Shown here piece by piece: positions 8,764 through 16,059 of a stretch of DNA of 64,000 nt (positions are counted from its first letter, which is position 1; each line of letters opens with the position of its first letter). A program made the translations under genes and the position numbers. Source of the DNA: JAABSQ01 sp964573705. GTDB taxonomy: Bacteria; Desulfobacterota; Desulfobacteria; Desulfobacterales; Desulfococcaceae. The stretch is from NCBI GenBank assembly GCA_964573705.1, contig CAZNLT010000001.1, forward strand, positions 1-64,000, in the 5' to 3' direction. The notes under the pieces were generated by a model, which did no database searches, was not told where the DNA came from, and was given only the letters and a program-made list of their open reading frames with translations.

Positions 8764-8993
8764 GAAGTATCGTTGGGAAGGCTGAAATGTTAGAATTATG
8801 CGCCGGGTTGACAAAGCGCATCGGTCTATGAATATGAAAGAGCTTTAAACGGGCTGTTGAATAAAACAATAATATTCGTAATATATATGATTCGGAAAGT
8901 CAAGGTTCTTCACGGCGGGCCGGATCGACCGAAAAAAAAGCGCCTGAATCCGGTCGCCGGCATTCCATTTTTTTTGGCCGAAGGATTTGCATT

Positions 8994-9830
8994 TTGGAGT
9001 TTGATACCCTCGAAAAACTGGGCCGCTCGACCATTCAGCACGGTCCCTCGAACAATCGAATTTATTTGCTCAAATTGAATTGTGCGGATATGCCCGGGCT
9101 TCTCTTTCGTATGGATCAGTTGGCCCGGAAAAGGGGGTATGCCAAAATATTGGCCAAGCTCCCCGAAGAGATGTTTTCTCGATTCGAGGAGTCGGGGTAT
9201 ATTCGAGAGGCGGTCATTCCAGGACTGGTACGGGGAAAAGGGAATGGGGGCTTCATGGGGAAGTTTCTGGACCCGGACCGGCGGCGGATGCCCCAAACGG
9301 GGCGGTTTCGGAAAGTATTGAAGATGATTGGAAATGATGCGGGGGGCGGACTGAGGTCCAATCAGGATATTCCCATTGCATGCTGCACCCCCGCGGATTC
9401 GGCTGAAATAAGCCGGGTGTATCAACGCGTCTTTCGAAGCTATCCTTTTCCCATTACAGATCCCGGGTATGTGAAGAGGATCATGGCGACCCATGTTCGG
9501 TTTTACGGTGTCCGATCCGCCGGCCGTATCGTGGCCCTGTCGTCTGCTGAAATGGATGAAGAAAACCTGAATGTGGAGATGACCGATTTCGCTACCTTGC
9601 CCGATCACCGAACTCGAGGATTGGCCGGATATCTGCTGACAGAAATGGAATCCGATATGGCGGCCGAAGGGATGCGAACCGCCTATACCATCGCCCGGGC
9701 GGTGTCGCCGGGAATGAACCTGGTTTTTTCAAGAGGCGGCTATACTTTGGCCGGCACCTTGATCAACAATACCCATATCGCCGGGGGAATCGAGAGCATG
9801 CATGTCTGGTATAAGCGTTTGATGGAATAA
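8994..9830 (+). CDS. ablB: Beta-lysine N6-acetyltransferase (AblB)
   Basis: The 278-residue protein matches AblB: the N-terminal domain has the DTLEKLGRSTIQHG and NRIYLLKL segments, followed by a GNAT fold (about 125-270), and it ends with GTLINNTHIAGGIESMHVWYK, a close match to the family ending. AblB acetylates beta-lysine to N-epsilon-acetyl-beta-lysine, a compatible solute made under salt stress. The TTG start is chosen because GAAGGA (8980-8985) sits 8 bases upstream and the protein begins at the family's usual point. The usual partner ablA (lysine 2,3-aminomutase) is not next to it; the gene stands alone, divergent from the importer operon and convergent with the cupin gene 7 bases away. 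Confidence 0.85.
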   Translation: MEFDTLEKLGRSTIQHGPSNNRIYLLKLNCADMPGLLFRMDQLARKRGYAKILAKLPEEMFSRFEESGYIREAVIPGLVRGKGNGGFMGKFLDPDRRRMPQTGRFRKVLKMIGNDAGGGLRSNQDIPIACCTPADSAEISRVYQRVFRSYPFPITDPGYVKRIMATHVRFYGVRSAGRIVALSSAEMDEENLNVEMTDFATLPDHRTRGLAGYLLTEMESDMAAEGMRTAYTIARAVSPGMNLVFSRGGYTLAGTLINNTHIAGGIESMHVWYKRLME

Positions 9831-9837
9831 GCGATTC

Positions 9838-10488
9838 CTACAGCAAGGCCAGGGCTTTCTTGGCCGCTCGCTTTTTTCTCAGTTTCGGAGGATAGACTCG
9901 GGTCACCTGATGGGTATCCGGATCGAATCGCCGGATATACAGCCGCCGCATCGGTTTGCCGTAGACGCTCACCATGAGGATGGTCCCCTCTGAGAGGGGG
10001 TTGCCGGTACGGTGAATGCCCCGGTCCAGGGGCAGGGTGACATCCACTTGTCCGGGCTTCAGATCGATGCGGTTGGTTTCGGACACCCTGGCCCTTCCTT
10101 CTTCGGCATCTTCCTCGTCCAAACGGTATTTGATCACCCCTAAGCGCCCGGCCGGTGTTCCTGAGACCCCCCAGGCGCTGTGGTCGTGGATCATCGTGTA
10201 TTCCCCCGGATCGAAAAGATAGATCCGGATGGAAAACCGGCGCGCCTCGTCCATGTACAGGAGTACCTCGTTTTCAAAAATCGCTGTGCCCCGAATATTC
10301 GGATACGGCTTTCCGTTGACGATATCGCCCAAAATCGATGACCAGGCCGGCTGGTCCAGCAGCAGGTCGGGAAGGACTTCCTGAAAATACTCGATCTGGG
10401 GGTTCGGGGAGGTTAGGTTTTGAATATCCTGAGACCACTGTCGGCAGTAGGTTCGAAACGGGTCGGGAATCGCGTCGATAGCGGGCAT
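9838..10488 (-). CDS. Cysteine-dioxygenase-type cupin
   Basis: This 216-residue protein has the cysteine/3-mercaptopropionate dioxygenase cupin fold. The ferrous-iron His triad is visible as H101 and H103 (MIHDHSAWG) and H159 (DRGIHRTGNP). The HDHSAWG motif and lack of an obvious cross-linked Cys at the usual site resemble bacterial thiol dioxygenases, which turn a thiol into a sulfinate. The thiol cannot be named. The gene begins 14 bases after the molybdopterin oxidoreductase stop with AGGAG upstream, so the two are likely co-transcribed and may act on the same sulfur compound. The Lys/Arg-rich C-terminal tail (about 200-213) is unusual. Confidence 0.75.
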   Translation of the reverse strand: MPAIDAIPDPFRTYCRQWSQDIQNLTSPNPQIEYFQEVLPDLLLDQPAWSSILGDIVNGKPYPNIRGTAIFENEVLLYMDEARRFSIRIYLFDPGEYTMIHDHSAWGVSGTPAGRLGVIKYRLDEEDAEEGRARVSETNRIDLKPGQVDVTLPLDRGIHRTGNPLSEGTILMVSVYGKPMRRLYIRRFDPDTHQVTRVYPPKLRKKRAAKKALALL

Positions 10489-10502
10489 GGTATAAACGGC
10501 TC

Positions 10503-12455
10503 CTATTGTGCAGGGTCCGACTTTGCGGGCTCCGGCGGGCTTTCCGAATTTTCCAAACGGACATACTGATCATAAAAGGCCGCCCCGTTTCCCAGATCGG
10601 TCAAACCGGCCTCGATCAGCTGATTGGCGCCGCCGCCCAGCTTCATCCAGTCTCCGCGGCGGTAGAGCACGGCGCCGGGATAGAATCGCGGCAGCGCCTC
10701 CAACGTCACCTGCATACGACCGATGGGCGACACCAGACAGGCCGTTTGGGCCGGATTTAGCAGGCGGAGTACCGGATTGTCCGGCGATACCCGCACCACC
10801 GGCGGGTGTTCCTGGTCCTCCGGGAGCATTTGAGAGTGGATGGCGTCTCGGCGGACCAGGGTCAGCAGCCGCATGGGATAGCCTTCCGGCGGGTCGGGTT
10901 CTTCATGAAGGCCGGTGGGAAACCGGGCCAGTCCGTCGGGATGGTCGAACCGGAGATCGGCATAGGCGACATCCGGTTTTTCCGCTTTTATCGAGCCTTG
11001 GGAGCGAAGTTCTTCCAGGCTCGTGTCGAGAAGATCGGTTTTGAGGGAGGCCCGGAAGCAGTTCTCCCGGTCCGGCAAAAGAACTGGAGGGTCCAGGCGT
11101 TTGCCCAATTCCCGGACGATGCCGTAATCATCCCGGGCTTCCCCCGGAGGGGAAAGTGCGGCCGGCACATATTGGATATAATCGTGGAGAAAGGAGGCGA
11201 TGATATCCTCCTGTTCCAGCATGAGGGTAGACGGCAGAATGAGGTCCGCCTGTACGGCGGTATCGGTCATGAACGCATCCACCACCACCTTGAACGGCAC
11301 CTTTTCAAAGGCGCGGGCGATGGTTTTGGAATCCGCGGCCTGGTTGACGATGTTGCCGCCGTTGACCCAGAGCATCCGAATCTTGGGGTTGTCCGCACTC
11401 AGGATTTCCCGGCCGATGATCGGCTTCAACAGAAAACGCCGGTGCTTGGCGTCGGGGGGGGTGGCCCAGCCGAGATTGAAATTGCCCAAAGAGTGCAGGT
11501 GGAAATAGCTCCCGCCGCCGGGGCGCCCCATGTTTCCGGATATCAGGCTCAGGGCGTTGATGTAGCGGACGTTTTCCCCCCCGAATCGATACCGCTGAAG
11601 CCCGCCCCCGACAATGGCGGCGGCGGGGGATTCGGATCGGTATGCCTGGAAGAGGAACTGGATATCCTCCTTCGATACCTCGCAGGTTCGAGCCAGGCGA
11701 TCTTCGGACCCATCCAGAATCGCCTTTCGAAACGAATCCCAATGGCGGGTCCGGGAAAGGATATCGGAAGGGATGAGATCCGCCTCGATAAACCGCCGGA
11801 TCACGGCGGCGGCCAGGAACCGGTCGGTGCCGGGACGAATCTGGATGAGATGATCCGAATAGTCGGCGTTGCCGTCTCCCCCGGGAGAGATGGAGATCAC
11901 ACGGTTGCCGCTTTTCCGGGCCTTTCGTACCAGGGAGGCCACATGAACAGAGCTTCGGGAAAGATCTTTGCCCCAGTTGATGATCACGGCGGCATTGAGT
12001 AGATCCCGGGCGGTGTTCTGCTTTCGGGAGCCGAAGTCATGGATATAGGCCATATAGCCGGCCGCGTCACAGAGGGAGCCGCGGGTCCGGGAGGCGCCCA
12101 ACAGACCGAAAAAGAGTTTGACCCCTTCCTTGAGCACCCCTTTGGCGCCGTCGCCGGGAATGTGCAGCATCGATTCGGGTTCGGATCGGCATTCCTGAAT
12201 CTTTTCGGCGCAGAGATCCAGGGCCTCATTCCATGAGATGACCCGCCATCCGGTGCCGTCTTTGCGAATGGGCTGCAGAATGCGGTTGGGATTTCGCAAC
12301 CGTCGGATATGGTGTTTAATCTTTTTGCAGGTAAATCCGGCGGTGAATGGGTGGGCCGGGTTGCCCCGAAGGACGACCTCTTCTCCGTCGGCTTGGGTGA
12401 CCACCAATGAGCAGGCGTCCGGGCAGTCCATAGTGCAGGCGCTGATCTGTTTCAT
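10503..12455 (-). CDS. Molybdopterin oxidoreductase (DMSO reductase superfamily)
   Basis: The 650-residue protein has the N-terminal [4Fe-4S] motif (C7, C11, C15, C43; CTMDCPDACS type), the large bis-MGD-binding domains, and a C-terminal dinucleotide-binding domain (HSQMLPEDQ...VRVSPDNP). It has no Tat signal, so it should act in the cytoplasm. I start it at the ATG at 12455 because AGGAG lies just upstream; the longer ATG at 12485 would place that ribosome site inside the gene. It precedes the thiol-dioxygenase-like gene by 14 bases. The substrate is not evident; many cytoplasmic relatives are formate dehydrogenase-, nitrate reductase- or hydratase-like enzymes. Confidence 0.82.
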   Translation of the reverse strand: MKQISACTMDCPDACSLVVTQADGEEVVLRGNPAHPFTAGFTCKKIKHHIRRLRNPNRILQPIRKDGTGWRVISWNEALDLCAEKIQECRSEPESMLHIPGDGAKGVLKEGVKLFFGLLGASRTRGSLCDAAGYMAYIHDFGSRKQNTARDLLNAAVIINWGKDLSRSSVHVASLVRKARKSGNRVISISPGGDGNADYSDHLIQIRPGTDRFLAAAVIRRFIEADLIPSDILSRTRHWDSFRKAILDGSEDRLARTCEVSKEDIQFLFQAYRSESPAAAIVGGGLQRYRFGGENVRYINALSLISGNMGRPGGGSYFHLHSLGNFNLGWATPPDAKHRRFLLKPIIGREILSADNPKIRMLWVNGGNIVNQAADSKTIARAFEKVPFKVVVDAFMTDTAVQADLILPSTLMLEQEDIIASFLHDYIQYVPAALSPPGEARDDYGIVRELGKRLDPPVLLPDRENCFRASLKTDLLDTSLEELRSQGSIKAEKPDVAYADLRFDHPDGLARFPTGLHEEPDPPEGYPMRLLTLVRRDAIHSQMLPEDQEHPPVVRVSPDNPVLRLLNPAQTACLVSPIGRMQVTLEALPRFYPGAVLYRRGDWMKLGGGANQLIEAGLTDLGNGAAFYDQYVRLENSESPPEPAKSDPAQ

Positions 12456-12590
12456 GGGTCTCCTATCATCGGATTCAATTTCCATTTAATTCGATATTGT
12501 AAATAAAACCCGGAATTCCCGCAAGGGCATAATCCGAATGCGCCCGACCTGGAGACTTGAAAACCGAAGCGTCCAGGCTATATTTACAGA

Positions 12591-13073
12591 ATGGACACGC
12601 AACTGATGCTGCGCGGCAAATGGACCTTCCGTGCCAACGGCCGGCAAGTGGTCTTCATCAAAAAGGTCAATGAAAAGGCGTCCCACGTGCTGATGAAGGC
12701 TTTTCTCTGGGCATTGTACCTGCCGGAGTATCCGAAGCTGTCTGTGGAGGTTCCTATCGGAGACCGGTACAAACCGGATCTGGTCCAGACCGATTTTCAG
12801 GGAGATCCGGTCTTCTGGGGGGAATCCGGGTTTGTGGGGGCGGAGAAAATTCGGAATCTGCTCCGGCGATATCCCCGAACCCATTTCGCGGTGGCCAAAT
12901 GGAATCTTCGGCTGGAATCCTTTGCCGGAATCATCGAAAAAGCGGTTCGGAAAATACGGCGGTCGGCGCCGGTGGATCTCATCGCTTTCGCTGAAAATAG
13001 CCCGGAGCGGTTCATCGACGACCGGGGAGAAATAAAGATCCGATTTGAAGCATTGGATTGGCGGCGCTTTTAA
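12591..13073 (+). CDS. Conserved hypothetical protein, possible PD-(D/E)XK-like fold
   Basis: I do not recognise this 160-residue soluble protein with confidence. It starts with strand-rich sequence (LMLRGKWTFRANGRQVVFIKK), a helix (residues 30-43), then VPIGDRYKPDLVQTD and a short strand FWGESG. The spacing of the PD (62-63) and a following E resembles the PD-Xn-(D/E)XK nuclease pattern, though the final Lys is not obvious. It is divergent from the oxidoreductase (135 bases) and convergent with endonuclease V (24 bases). Good coding character and a distinct ATG support a real gene; function is unknown. Confidence 0.6.
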   Translation: MDTQLMLRGKWTFRANGRQVVFIKKVNEKASHVLMKAFLWALYLPEYPKLSVEVPIGDRYKPDLVQTDFQGDPVFWGESGFVGAEKIRNLLRRYPRTHFAVAKWNLRLESFAGIIEKAVRKIRRSAPVDLIAFAENSPERFIDDRGEIKIRFEALDWRRF

Positions 13074-13097
13074 CGGCCCCTTATTAAATGCCGAGGA

Positions 13098-13781
13098 TCA
13101 AGAGATTCCTGTTTTTTCGATGGACGGTATTTTCCCGGCGGCCACATTATGTGCCCATCGGGTGGTCTCCGGCAGGCGGTATTTGGTGCAGCAGGCCAAG
13201 ACGTACCGGACCGCCTTATCGAAATCGATCTTATGGCCCGGGGATACGAAGACCGGCTTGATTCGGTTGCGGGTTCTTAAGACGGTTCCGATCACTTCTT
13301 CGTTGTGGCGCAAGGGTGAACTGTCGCCCTTCTCCTCCCCGGGTTCCGAGTACTCGCCGCAAAGCTTCGATTTGGCGCATCCGATCGTCGGCACATCCAA
13401 CAGCACTCCCATGTGACTGGCGATGCCCAGCCGACGCGGATGGGCGATCCCCTGGCCGTCGAAGATCAGCAGATCGGGAGAAACCGACAGGCGGTCCACC
13501 GCCTCCAGAATCACCGGTCCTTCACGAAAAGAGAGAAGCCCGGGGATGTACGGCATCGGGACCGGTCCGGTAGCGATGGCGTATTCGAGCACTTTCAAAT
13601 CGGGAAAGGCGAGCACCACCACGGCGGCTATGGCCGTATCTTTTTTGATTCCGACATCCACTCCGGCCACCGTCTCAACAGACGTCAGATGGTTTTCGAT
13701 ACGGACCCTGGCGGCCAGTTCTCTTTGAAGCGACACCGCCTCTGTGGGGGTAAGATTCCAATCGTGGACGGCGGGGGCCAT
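13098..13781 (-). CDS. nfi: Endonuclease V
   Basis: The 227-residue protein from the ATG at 13781 carries the endonuclease V landmarks: catalytic D42 (AGVDVG), the wedge motif PYIPGLLSFRE (77-87), D108 in FDGQGIAHPRR, and the later ECPTIGxAKS-like segment (VPTIGCAKSKL). The enzyme nicks DNA near deaminated bases such as inosine; some homologues cut inosine-containing RNA. A longer in-frame start at 13841 would overlap the methyltransferase gene by 59 bases and adds no family sequence, so it is not used. The start lies one base after the upstream gene's TAG, implying coupled translation. Confidence 0.9.
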   Translation of the reverse strand: MAPAVHDWNLTPTEAVSLQRELAARVRIENHLTSVETVAGVDVGIKKDTAIAAVVVLAFPDLKVLEYAIATGPVPMPYIPGLLSFREGPVILEAVDRLSVSPDLLIFDGQGIAHPRRLGIASHMGVLLDVPTIGCAKSKLCGEYSEPGEEKGDSSPLRHNEEVIGTVLRTRNRIKPVFVSPGHKIDFDKAVRYVLACCTKYRLPETTRWAHNVAAGKIPSIEKTGIS

Positions 13782-13782
13782 G

Positions 13783-14361
13783 CTAATTCCGCACTTCGGG
13801 TGAGTTGGCGGCCGGCATGCGATAGATATAGATGGGATCATGATGAAGCGCGCCGGCCGGGCGGAGAATGGACTCAGGGGATAATCCGGGAAGCGGAAAA
13901 TTGCAGGAGGCCACTACGGTGCCGGGCCGAAGCTCCGCCCGAAGTTTTTCCGCCAATGATTTCATGACATCGGGAAAGAGGTAACAGAAAACCACATCCG
14001 CTTCTGAAAGATCCGCCTTCCAGAAATCGCTGCGGCGGATTTCAATGTGTGGGTCCCCCAGACATTGAAGCCGGGCCTGCAGCCAGGCCATGGGGTTGAG
14101 TTCATATCCGACGGCTCTCACCGGAACCCGCTTTCGAACCGCCCGAAGCACCCGGCCGTCGCCGCAGCCCAGATCCAGGAAACATTGGCCGCCTTCCATT
14201 TGCATGGCCTCGAGTAAGGCTGAGATTCGCGCGCGGGTCGTAGACACATACAGTGCGCCCCGGGTGGCCGGCAATACCAGGGCGGTACTCAGTACGTAGG
14301 CCATTTTCACGGCGAACAGCCCACCGGCCAGAAGGAAGAACCCCCAGATCCAGATCGTCAT
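13783..14361 (-). CDS. Membrane-anchored class I SAM-dependent methyltransferase
   Basis: A 192-residue protein with an N-terminal membrane segment (about residues 3-30), then a class I methyltransferase core with motif I FLDLGCGDGRV (61-71), an acidic GYELNP after strand 2, and a DVVFCYLFPDV motif at strand 4. The layout (one membrane helix plus a short Rossmann domain and the LFP motif) recalls the FAM173/ATP-synthase lysine methyltransferase group, which modifies membrane-associated proteins, but this is only a resemblance. It ends one base before endonuclease V starts, so the two form a tight pair. Confidence 0.72.
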   Translation of the reverse strand: MTIWIWGFFLLAGGLFAVKMAYVLSTALVLPATRGALYVSTTRARISALLEAMQMEGGQCFLDLGCGDGRVLRAVRKRVPVRAVGYELNPMAWLQARLQCLGDPHIEIRRSDFWKADLSEADVVFCYLFPDVMKSLAEKLRAELRPGTVVASCNFPLPGLSPESILRPAGALHHDPIYIYRMPAANSPEVRN

Positions 14362-14549
14362 ACAAACGTTTTACCGGAATTGAATCGATTATCGATCTTT
14401 ACCACAAAAAAGTGGCGGTGCTCCAGAATGACATGCATTATCTGGCGTTAAGAAACCAGGTTCATCAATTCGGAATCTCCTGCCGATTTATCGAGGCCTT
14501 TGAATATGAAGATGTGTGAAGCTTGTGGAAATCGGCCGATGCGATGCCG

Positions 14550-14966
14550 CTACAGGGCCGCGGCGATCTTTTTGCCGATGGTTTGTATTTTTTCCTTGTC
14601 GCCGGGTTTGATCTCCCAGCCGGTGATGGGTAGTTCGGGGCCGCCGCTGGCTCGGGGGACCAGATGGAGATGATAATGCATCACCACCTGATTGACGGCC
14701 CGGCCGTTGAGCTGAACACAGGCGATTCCTTCGGCGTTGAGGGCCTCTTGAATGGCCCGGGCCACTTTTTGGGAGGCTTTGTGAACGGCGGCGAGATCTT
14801 TGCCCGGGATCTCCCATATGTCCCGGGCATGGGATTTAGGAATGATCAGGGTGTGTCCGTCTGAAATGGGATTAATGTCCGCAAATGCGAACACCGTGTC
14901 ATCTTCGTAAATTTTGACGCTCGGGATCTCTCCTTTGATGATTTTGCAGAAAATGCAGTCTTCCAT
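14550..14966 (-). CDS. HIT-family nucleotide hydrolase/transferase
   Basis: This 138-residue protein is a HinT-type histidine triad protein: it starts with the zinc-type MEDCIFCKIIKGEIPS segment and has the triad HYHLHLV with H97, H99 and H101. The family hydrolyses purine nucleoside phosphoramidates through the middle His. It is in the cytoplasm. The flavodoxin-like gene lies 27 bases upstream on the same strand, so they may share a transcript. Confidence 0.88.
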   Translation of the reverse strand: MEDCIFCKIIKGEIPSVKIYEDDTVFAFADINPISDGHTLIIPKSHARDIWEIPGKDLAAVHKASQKVARAIQEALNAEGIACVQLNGRAVNQVVMHYHLHLVPRASGGPELPITGWEIKPGDKEKIQTIGKKIAAAL

Positions 14967-14993
14967 CGACGATCCTCCTTGATTGTGGATATT

Positions 14994-15479
14994 TTAGGAT
15001 GCTCTGATCTTGAGAGCCAATTCCGCCACCCTGCGGCCCAGCTTTGCTCCGTTTTCTTGTATACCGCTGTCCGGCGTACCGACGCAGGATACCCCGTAAT
15101 GGCCGGTGGCCGACATGGGGTCTCCCACAATGACCATTCCATAAATCAACAGACATTGTATGATGGACAGCATGGTGGTTTCCTTGCCTCCCGACGGGTC
15201 TCCGGAGGTGGCGAAGGCTGCGCCGATCTTTCCCTCCATCTTTTTTCGGATTCCGACATAATCATCGAAAATCGTTTTCAATTCCGCTGCCATAATCCCG
15301 AAATAGACCGGCGAACCAGCGATAATGCCGTCGGAATTTGTGAAATCATCTTTGGTGACCTCCTCGGTTTTTTTCAGAAGGGCGTCAACCCCGCCTACCG
15401 ATTCGACGCCCCGGGCAATGGCTTCGGCCAATTGTCGTGTGTTTCCCCCTTTTGAATAATACAATATCAGAATTTGCAT
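14994..15479 (-). CDS. Flavodoxin-like / WrbA-type FMN protein
   Basis: I start this at the ATG at 15479 (MQILILYYSKGGNTRQLAEAI), which has GAGGAG about 6 bases upstream; the in-frame start at 15539 would add 20 hydrophobic residues before the flavodoxin fold. The protein is 161 residues with the phosphate-binding loop YSKGGNTRQ, a GSPVYFG loop for the isoalloxazine ring and a TSGDPSGGKE loop. It should bind FMN and act as an electron carrier or NAD(P)H:quinone oxidoreductase of the WrbA/flavodoxin class. Its partner is unknown. Confidence 0.8.
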   Translation of the reverse strand: MQILILYYSKGGNTRQLAEAIARGVESVGGVDALLKKTEEVTKDDFTNSDGIIAGSPVYFGIMAAELKTIFDDYVGIRKKMEGKIGAAFATSGDPSGGKETTMLSIIQCLLIYGMVIVGDPMSATGHYGVSCVGTPDSGIQENGAKLGRRVAELALKIRAS

Positions 15480-15631
15480 TGGTTTCTCCTCATAAAATAC
15501 AATGATAATGCCGATGGCAATGGTGACGAATATAATCACAGGGCTTGGGCGGTTGCAAATGAATAATCAAAAAAAGGTGGCCGGCTGTGATAATCAATCA
15601 TTCGAACCGGAGTTGACATGGCGAGGCGATT

Positions 15632-15675
15632 GCGATTTTTTTTAAGCCCAGGATTGACTTGAAAAAAAAAATCGC
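15632..15675. repeat. 12-bp inverted repeat overlapping the tRNA promoter
   Basis: GCGATTTTTTTT (15632-15643) and AAAAAAAATCGC (15664-15675) are perfect inverted copies separated by 20 bases. The right arm occupies the spacer of the tRNA-Arg promoter. It may be an A-tract operator or bend, or it may end transcripts arriving from the left. Confidence 0.6.
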
Positions 15676-15682
15676 CTATAAG
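15654..15682 (+). promoter_or_regulatory. Sigma-70 promoter of tRNA-Arg
   Basis: A -35 box TTGACT (15654-15659) and -10 box TATAAG (15677-15682) are 17 bases apart, close to consensus. Initiation near 15689 would leave a leader of about 19 bases before the tRNA. The spacer is an A-tract. Confidence 0.75.
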
Positions 15683-15707
15683 AGCATTCTGTTTGCCAAA
15701 ACCAAAA

Positions 15708-15784
<77 letters not shown>

Positions 15785-16059
15785 TTTTCCCAAAATAGAG
15801 GCCTTGGCCCAAGGGCTGCGATCGATTCGAACCCCTTGAACCAATATGACCGACCGAATTCCCTTTTTAAAAGGTACTCCTTCCTTTCACCGGTTTTTTA
15901 TACCTGATCAATATGTGAAAAGCATTGTTCCTAAAATAGGCCGATTCCAAAAGCTTGAGATATATTGAAAATTTGTGTATTGAAAGGGGAGGGGCCAGAT
16001 AGGCTCGGGAATGAAAGGGGGGACCCGGCGGATCCGGAAGTCATCCTGAATGGGGGAGA

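Noticed and set aside
10806..12002. 398-codon plus-strand frame over the molybdopterin oxidoreductase
   Set aside because: Shadow of a strongly recognisable minus-strand enzyme.
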